From Longimicrobium sp. (GTDB lineage: Bacteria > Gemmatimonadota > Gemmatimonadetes > Longimicrobiales > Longimicrobiaceae), in contig DASVQP010000129.1 in NCBI GenBank assembly GCA_036389135.1, positions 1 to 64,000 of the forward strand: 64,000 nt of DNA, in the 5' to 3' direction. The position numbers were made by a program, and so were the translations under genes. This document shows, piece by piece, positions 59,309 through 64,000 of this stretch. Below the pieces are notes generated by a model that saw nothing but the letters and a program-made list of their open reading frames with translations, was not told the origin of the DNA and did no database searches. How positions within the stretch are numbered: position 1 is the first letter of the stretch; each line of letters opens with the position of its first letter.

Positions 59309-59883
59309 GAATCCCATTGTACATCAGCTTCGCGGTGCTAATTCAGGCAGTCGGGCTCGTAGGAGCCTCCAACTGCCTGGCGCAACGCGACAACTCGGCG
59401 GCTGTGGTTTCAGCCACACTCGTGAGCGTGTACGACATGCTCCGGACGAACCGTGATGCGGTCGTCCAGGGACCAATTGCCTTCGATCCGCGCGTGCTGC
59501 GCACTGACCGGGGCATCGCACCCCGAAACTGGCCCGACTCTGTGGCTCTGAAGTGGGTGGGTGACGTTAGCGATTCGGTGTTTTCGCCTCAGCGAGTGCG
59601 CATCATGTTAGATAGTGCGAACCTCGTGGCGAGAAGGCCGATTCGCTGGGTTCCTTGCGGCCCTTCCGCTGGGTCAGGGCAGTGTGCGCAGCGAGAGTTC
59701 TCCGCTATCGTCACAATTAGCGAACCTTGGATATGCAACGACGTAGCGCAGGTACTCGCTTCCATCCGGTACATGTCCACTGACAAGCTTCATCCGTCTG
59801 CTTGGCAGGCGAGTGTTATTCGTCTCACGCGAAAAGATGGAAGGTGGGTCGCGGGCGAGTGGTACGCTCAGGCCACAAACTAA
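59305..59883 (+). CDS. Secreted protein of unknown function
   Basis: 192 residues starting inside the previous stop (ATGA). A signal peptide (to CLAQR, about 27) leads to a mostly beta/alpha domain with three further cysteines (WVPCGP, GQCAQ, WICND). The end RKDGRWVAGEWYAQAT looks like the closing strand of an NTF2-like or similar fold. Translational coupling suggests it works with the HEAAH lipoprotein. Not recognised. Confidence 0.76.
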   Translation: MRIPLYISFAVLIQAVGLVGASNCLAQRDNSAAVVSATLVSVYDMLRTNRDAVVQGPIAFDPRVLRTDRGIAPRNWPDSVALKWVGDVSDSVFSPQRVRIMLDSANLVARRPIRWVPCGPSAGSGQCAQREFSAIVTISEPWICNDVAQVLASIRYMSTDKLHPSAWQASVIRLTRKDGRWVAGEWYAQATN

Positions 59884-59989
59884 GGTACACACGCTACGGG
59901 GCGGGGCCATCGGGCCCGGATACCTGTGGCGGCAGTACGACGCCCACTTTTCCTCGCGCGGAAGGTGGGCGTTCGCGTGTTCACCCGGC

Positions 59990-60665
59990 TGCCGGGTCAT
60001 GTCGCCTCTGCACTCAATATGGCACACTAGCCAATGTGCGCGCCCCCGGGCAAAAGCGGCCGGTGTGGGTGTATCGGATAACTGAGCGCGGCCTAGCCGT
60101 GACGGGCGAGGCTCGCCAAAGGAGCACAAGCCCGCTCCCTGGCCGCGCACGGATGACACCGGTGGGGCGGTGTACGCTCCCAGCCGCCAGCGCGGCGCGC
60201 TCCGGCTGCTGCGCGAAGCCTACGACGACCCGGCCGTGCCGGAACGGTTCGGCGGGCGCGGCTGGGTGAGCGGGCGCGAACTAGGCGCACGCGTGGACCT
60301 GCACAACTTCACGCAACGTCGCGAGCGTAAACCGCACATCGCGGCGACGGTACGGACCTTCACTGGCTCATCCTGTGGGGCTTCGCGGAGCGCCGAAACG
60401 ACCCGGACCGGGCGGGGGTGGTCTACTGGCGTGCCACTGGAGCGGGCAGGGCGGTGCGTCTGTTAGAGTGGAAGACGATGACGGGGTGGGAGTGATGCCG
60501 CGCGTAACGAGACGGACCTGCGCTGGCGGGCCGGCAAAGGGCTGGCCGAGCGCCGCGCCGATCCCAAGCGTCCCAGGGTGGTGTGGTGGCGCGCGACGGA
60601 GGTGGGGCGCTCCGTGCGGCTGCTGGGAGCGGCTTCGAAGGTGCGCTCTTCAGCGGCACTTAGCG
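59990..60665 (+). pseudogene. Decayed winged-helix gene fragments
   Basis: Several frames carry pieces that look like one winged-helix family: KRPVWVYRITERGLAV (near 60060), LRLLREAYDDP and GWVSGRELGARV (near 60200-60290), FAERRNDPDRAGVVYWRATG (near 60385) and LAERRADPKRPRVVWWRATE (near 60545). The last two are duplicates of each other. Frames shift between pieces, so no intact product is expected. Residual intergenic text to 60720 shows nothing else. Confidence 0.5.
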
Positions 60666-60731
60666 ACATAGATCACACCAACTGAACAGTTGTGATAAAT
60701 CTACTTCGCATTTAGAGCAAAGGACAAACAC

Positions 60732-60800
60732 GAGACACAGAGGAAAACGCGGAGCCCTTTCCGTCTACCTCTGTGTCTCTGTGTGAGCCTGCGGTTGCAG
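60732..60800. repeat. CACAGAG inverted repeat (copy)
   Basis: GAGACACAGAGG pairs perfectly with CCTCTGTGTCTC, followed by TGTGAGCCTGCGGTTGCAGTT, the same tail as at 23747. Confidence 0.75.
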
Positions 60801-60881
60801 TTCCCTCCGCGCGAGCCCGCCGTTTCCGCCAGGAGCCGCGACCGGCCGCACGGGCCCGTGTTATGCGCACGATGACGCACC

Positions 60882-63878
60882 ATGAGCCTGACGACCCGCA
60901 CCAAGCTGGACCTCGGCTTCGCCGGTGCCCTCCTCGCGCTGCTGGTGGTGGGGGTGATGTCGCTGTGGAGCCTGGCGCGCTTCCGCCACGACCAGCGCGA
61001 GCTGCAGCGGACGGGGGAGATCCTCCGCACGCGCGAGGCGGCGCTCTTCGCCCTCAGCCAGGCGGAGACGAGCCAGCGCGGCTACCTGCTCACCGGGCAG
61101 GAGGTGTTCCTGCGCCCGTACGTCCCGTCCACCCGCGCCGTGCATCTCCACCTGGCCACCCTGGACTCGCTCGTCCTGGACCCGGGTCCGCGCCGCCCGC
61201 TGGCGGCGTTCAGGCAGACGGTCACCCGCAAGCTGGCCATCATGGACAGCACCGTCGCGCTCGCCCGCCGGGGAGACATGGCGGGGGCGGCGGCGGTGGT
61301 GCGCCGCGGGACGGGGCGCGAGCTGATGGAGGAGGCACGGCGCGCGGCGGACGCGCTGGCCGCGGAGGAGGAGCGCGAGCTCGCCGCCGGGCAGGAGATG
61401 GCGAGGCGCAGCGCCCGCGCCGCCACGTGGACCATCGTGATGGGGAGCTTGCTGGCCTTCGTGACCGTGTGGCTGGCGCGCCGCCGCATCCATGGCGACC
61501 TGGCGGCGCGCACGTTGGCCGAGGCGGCGCTGGCGCGAAGCGCGCGAGGGCTGCGCTCGCTGTACGAGGTCACCTCAAGCGGCACGCTTGAAGAGCGCGA
61601 GCGCGTGCAGAGGGTGCTGCGGCTGGGGCGCGAGCACTTCGGCCTGGCCGGCGCCGTGCTCGCACGCGTGCGCGGCGAGCAGTACGAGGTGGTGGCCGCG
61701 GATCCGCCCGAGTTCGCCATCGCCAGCGGCGACGTCTTTCCCCTGGCGGAGACATACTGCTCGATCCCACTCGGGTCCCGGAGCACCGCGTCGGTGGCGA
61801 ACGCGAGCGCCTCCGAGTGGAGGGAGCGACCCTGCTACGGGCGCTTCGGGATGGAGGCGTACATCGGCGGCCCCGTGTACGTGGGGGGCGAGATGTACGG
61901 CGCGCTCTGCTTCCTGGACCCGCGGCCGCGCCCGGGCCCGTTCAGGCCGGAGGACGAGGACCTGCTGCGGGTGTTCGCGCAGTGGATCGGCGGCGAGATC
62001 GAGCGGATGCGGGCGCGCGAGGCGCTGCGCGAGCGCGAGGAGCGCTACCGCGGCCTGGTGGAGACCGCCAGCGACCTGATCTACACCGTGGACCGGCGCG
62101 GCCTGTTCACCTACGTGAACCCCGTGCTGGTGCGCACCACCGGCTACTCGGCCGACGAGCTGCTCCGCATGCGCCCCATGCAGCTGGTGCGCAGGGACCG
62201 GCGCGCCGGGGTGCGCGCGTTCTACGCCACGCAGGTGCGCGAGAGGGTGCCCGCCACCTACTTCCAGTTCCCCATCATCACCCGCGAGGGGCGCGAGATC
62301 TGGATCGGGCAGAACCACACCCTGCTGATGGACGGCGACCGGGTGGCGGGGGCGCAGGCGCTGGCGCGCGACATCACCCGCCAGCGCGAGGTGGAGCGGC
62401 TCAAGGACGAGTTCCTCTCCATCGTAAGCCACGAGCTGCGCACGCCGCTCACCGCCATCCGCGGCTCGCTGGGGCTGCTGGCCAGCGGCAAGCTGGGGGC
62501 GCTGGAGGAGCGCGGGCAGCGGATGCTCTCCATCGCCGCGCAGAACACCGACCGGCTGGTGCGGCTCATCAACGACCTGCTGGACATCGAGAAGATCGAG
62601 TCGGGCACCGCCACCATGGAGCGGCGCGCGCTGGACGCCGGGACGCTGGTCCGCGACGCGGCCGAGGTGATGGGGGCGATGGCCTCCGAGGCGGGGGTGC
62701 GGCTGGTGGTTGAGGCGGAGCCCGCGCCCGTCTTCGCCGACCCCGACCGACTGGTGCAGGTGGTCACCAACCTGGTGTCGAACGCCATCAAGTACTCGCC
62801 GCGCGAGTCCACCGTGCGGCTCAGCGTGCAGGCGCGCGAGGGGCAGGCAGTGGTGCGGGTGAGCGACGAAGGGCGCGGCATCCCCGCCGGCCGCCTGGAG
62901 GCGATCTTCGAGCGCTTCGAGCAGGTGGACTCGTCCGATGCGCGCGACAAGGGGGGCACGGGGCTGGGGCTCCCCATCGCTCGGAGCATCGTGGAGCAGC
63001 ACGGCGGGCGGCTGTGGGCGGAGAGCGAGTGGGGGCGCGGCAGCACCTTCACCTTCACCCTGCCGATGGCGGGCTCGCTTGCTTCCGCGCCCCCGCCACC
63101 CCGCCCGGACATGAGGCCGCTGGTGCTGGTGTGCGAGGCCGAGCCCGGCGGCGAGGCGAGCCGCCTGCTGGAGAGGGAGGGGTACCGCGTCGCCACCGCG
63201 TGCTCCGCGGACGAAGCGTTGCGCGCGGTGGAGGAGCTCCGCCCCGCGGCCATCCTGGTGGTCGCGACCGAGCCGGCGGCGGAGGGCGAGGCGACGGTGG
63301 AGGCGCTGCGCCGCAACGAGCGCGCGCGGGAGATCCCGGTGGTGATCATGGGCGCGCTGAACGGGTCAAAAACAGGCCTGGACATTGCCACGATCGCGGG
63401 GTGGATCGCCGGCAGCCGCGAAGCGCAGGCGGGCGCGGCGGACAACGCCGGCGCGCGGGAGCACTTCGGCGTCCTGGTGGTGGAGGACGACGACGGGGTC
63501 GCCTCCATCCTGTGCGAGATGCTGCGGCGGAGCGGCATCACCAGCATCCACGCCCGCTCCGGCGCGGAGGCGCTGCGCCTGGCCGCGGAGGTGGATTTCG
63601 GCCTCCTGATCCTGGACCTGGGGTTGCCGGACGCGGACGGCTTCGCGGTGGTGGAGCGGCTGCAGCGCGACCGGCGGCTCAGCGACGTGCCCGTGCTCGT
63701 CTACACCGCGCGCGACCTGGGCGACGCCGACCGCGAGCGGCTGCGGCTGGGCCGCACCGAGTTCCTTACCAAGAGCCGCGCTCCGCTGGAGGAGGTGGAG
63801 TCGCGTGCGCTAGCCCTGCTGGGCAAACTCATCACCGGGGGCTCCGCGAGTGCCGAAACGCATCCTGATCGTGGATGA
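60882..63878 (+). CDS. CHASE3-GAF-PAS hybrid histidine kinase
   Basis: 998 residues. An N-terminal membrane helix (about 12-32), a CHASE3-type extracytoplasmic helix bundle (about 35-180; AETSQRGYLLTG is typical) and a second helix (about 186-202) come first. GAF (about 225-385), PAS (about 390-500), HisKA with [11 protein letters not shown] (His517) and HATPase with GGTGLGLPIARS follow. Two receiver-like domains close the protein: the first (about 745-845) lacks the phospho-acceptor Asp (ILVVATEP), the second is intact (VVEDDDG; Asp912 in LLILDLGLPD). The gene overlaps the start of a response regulator by 29 bases. Confidence 0.92.
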   Translation: MSLTTRTKLDLGFAGALLALLVVGVMSLWSLARFRHDQRELQRTGEILRTREAALFALSQAETSQRGYLLTGQEVFLRPYVPSTRAVHLHLATLDSLVLDPGPRRPLAAFRQTVTRKLAIMDSTVALARRGDMAGAAAVVRRGTGRELMEEARRAADALAAEEERELAAGQEMARRSARAATWTIVMGSLLAFVTVWLARRRIHGDLAARTLAEAALARSARGLRSLYEVTSSGTLEERERVQRVLRLGREHFGLAGAVLARVRGEQYEVVAADPPEFAIASGDVFPLAETYCSIPLGSRSTASVANASASEWRERPCYGRFGMEAYIGGPVYVGGEMYGALCFLDPRPRPGPFRPEDEDLLRVFAQWIGGEIERMRAREALREREERYRGLVETASDLIYTVDRRGLFTYVNPVLVRTTGYSADELLRMRPMQLVRRDRRAGVRAFYATQVRERVPATYFQFPIITREGREIWIGQNHTLLMDGDRVAGAQALARDITRQREVERLKDEFLSIVSHELRTPLTAIRGSLGLLASGKLGALEERGQRMLSIAAQNTDRLVRLINDLLDIEKIESGTATMERRALDAGTLVRDAAEVMGAMASEAGVRLVVEAEPAPVFADPDRLVQVVTNLVSNAIKYSPRESTVRLSVQAREGQAVVRVSDEGRGIPAGRLEAIFERFEQVDSSDARDKGGTGLGLPIARSIVEQHGGRLWAESEWGRGSTFTFTLPMAGSLASAPPPPRPDMRPLVLVCEAEPGGEASRLLEREGYRVATACSADEALRAVEELRPAAILVVATEPAAEGEATVEALRRNERAREIPVVIMGALNGSKTGLDIATIAGWIAGSREAQAGAADNAGAREHFGVLVVEDDDGVASILCEMLRRSGITSIHARSGAEALRLAAEVDFGLLILDLGLPDADGFAVVERLQRDRRLSDVPVLVYTARDLGDADRERLRLGRTEFLTKSRAPLEEVESRALALLGKLITGGSASAETHPDRG

Positions 63879-64000
63879 CGAGGACGACATCCGTGAGGTG
63901 GCGCAGATGACGCTGGAGATGATGGCCGGGTGGGAGGTGCGCGCCGCGGCCTCGGGCGAAAGTGCCCTCTCCATGGCCGCCGCCGATCCCCCGGACGCCA
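63850..64000 (+). CDS. Response regulator receiver protein (3' partial)
   Basis: 50 residues visible before the window ends, from a GTG inside the end of the preceding kinase gene. RILIVDDEDDIREVAQMTLE is a canonical receiver opening with the acidic pair for magnesium. It is the probable phosphorylation partner of the kinase. The output domain is unseen. Confidence 0.85.
   Translation, partial: MPKRILIVDDEDDIREVAQMTLEMMAGWEVRAAASGESALSMAAADPPDA

Overview
The window is GC-rich, densely coded DNA from a Gram-negative (diderm) bacterium. It has two large TonB-dependent receptors, several lipoproteins, many signal-peptide proteins and a cytochrome c maturation system I gene. Gene content, the abundance of hybrid histidine kinases and the many short palindromic intergenic repeats suggest Gemmatimonadota, perhaps Longimicrobium-like. 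That assignment is an inference from general knowledge; no rRNA is present to test it.

Layout. 1-9.5 kb: a signalling cluster read rightward. It holds a giant poly-HAMP hybrid kinase (5' end outside the window), cheR, cheB and a second hybrid kinase, joined by 1-4 nt overlaps. 10-22.6 kb: an Oar-like TonB receptor with an unusual C-terminal tail (minus strand), then phoB-like and phoR-like genes, a second TonB receptor and two lipoproteins (plus strand). 22.8-27.7 kb: TerC membrane protein, a possible M15-type peptidase, Nfu N-domain protein, Xaa-Pro aminopeptidase, ccmC and a ccmD-like gene. 28-34.1 kb: methionine and one-carbon metabolism, with full-length metH behind a SAM-II riboswitch, a small membrane protein, and a homocysteine methyltransferase/MTHF reductase fusion. 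34.4-40.9 kb: a His-rich secreted protein, DUF4337, a DmpA-type peptidase, a DUF4209 protein of foreign look with a HEPN-like motif, and an aldo/keto reductase. 41-49.3 kb: leftward purine genes (purC-pssA-purS-purQ plus a BamE-like secreted gene, then purL, a DinB-like gene and purF). 49.5-51.2 kb: a membrane-anchored thioredoxin-like protein followed by three tandem paralogous secreted peptides with eight conserved cysteines, closed by a strong terminator. 51.6-53.9 kb: M32 carboxypeptidase and upp. 53.9-57.6 kb: an insertion hotspot between upp and a CAT-anticodon tRNA. It contains a degenerate copy of the upp 3' end, three copies of a palindromic promoter, half a tRNA, a DUF433/DUF5615 toxin-antitoxin pair and an S41-type peptidase. 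58.2-60.7 kb: an HExxH lipoprotein with a secreted partner, then decayed winged-helix gene fragments. 60.9-64 kb: another hybrid kinase and the start of a response regulator.

Most notable: (1) the three eight-cysteine peptides, whose spacing fits the CS-alpha-beta (defensin/scorpion-toxin) cysteine motif, with a shared leader hairpin and a thioredoxin-like neighbour; (2) the SAM-II riboswitch on metH; (3) the upp/tRNA hotspot with triplicated promoter; (4) a TonB receptor extended by an LTxxQ (Spy/CpxP-like) tail; (5) at least six families of short palindromic repeats, one of which repeatedly sits against stop codons.
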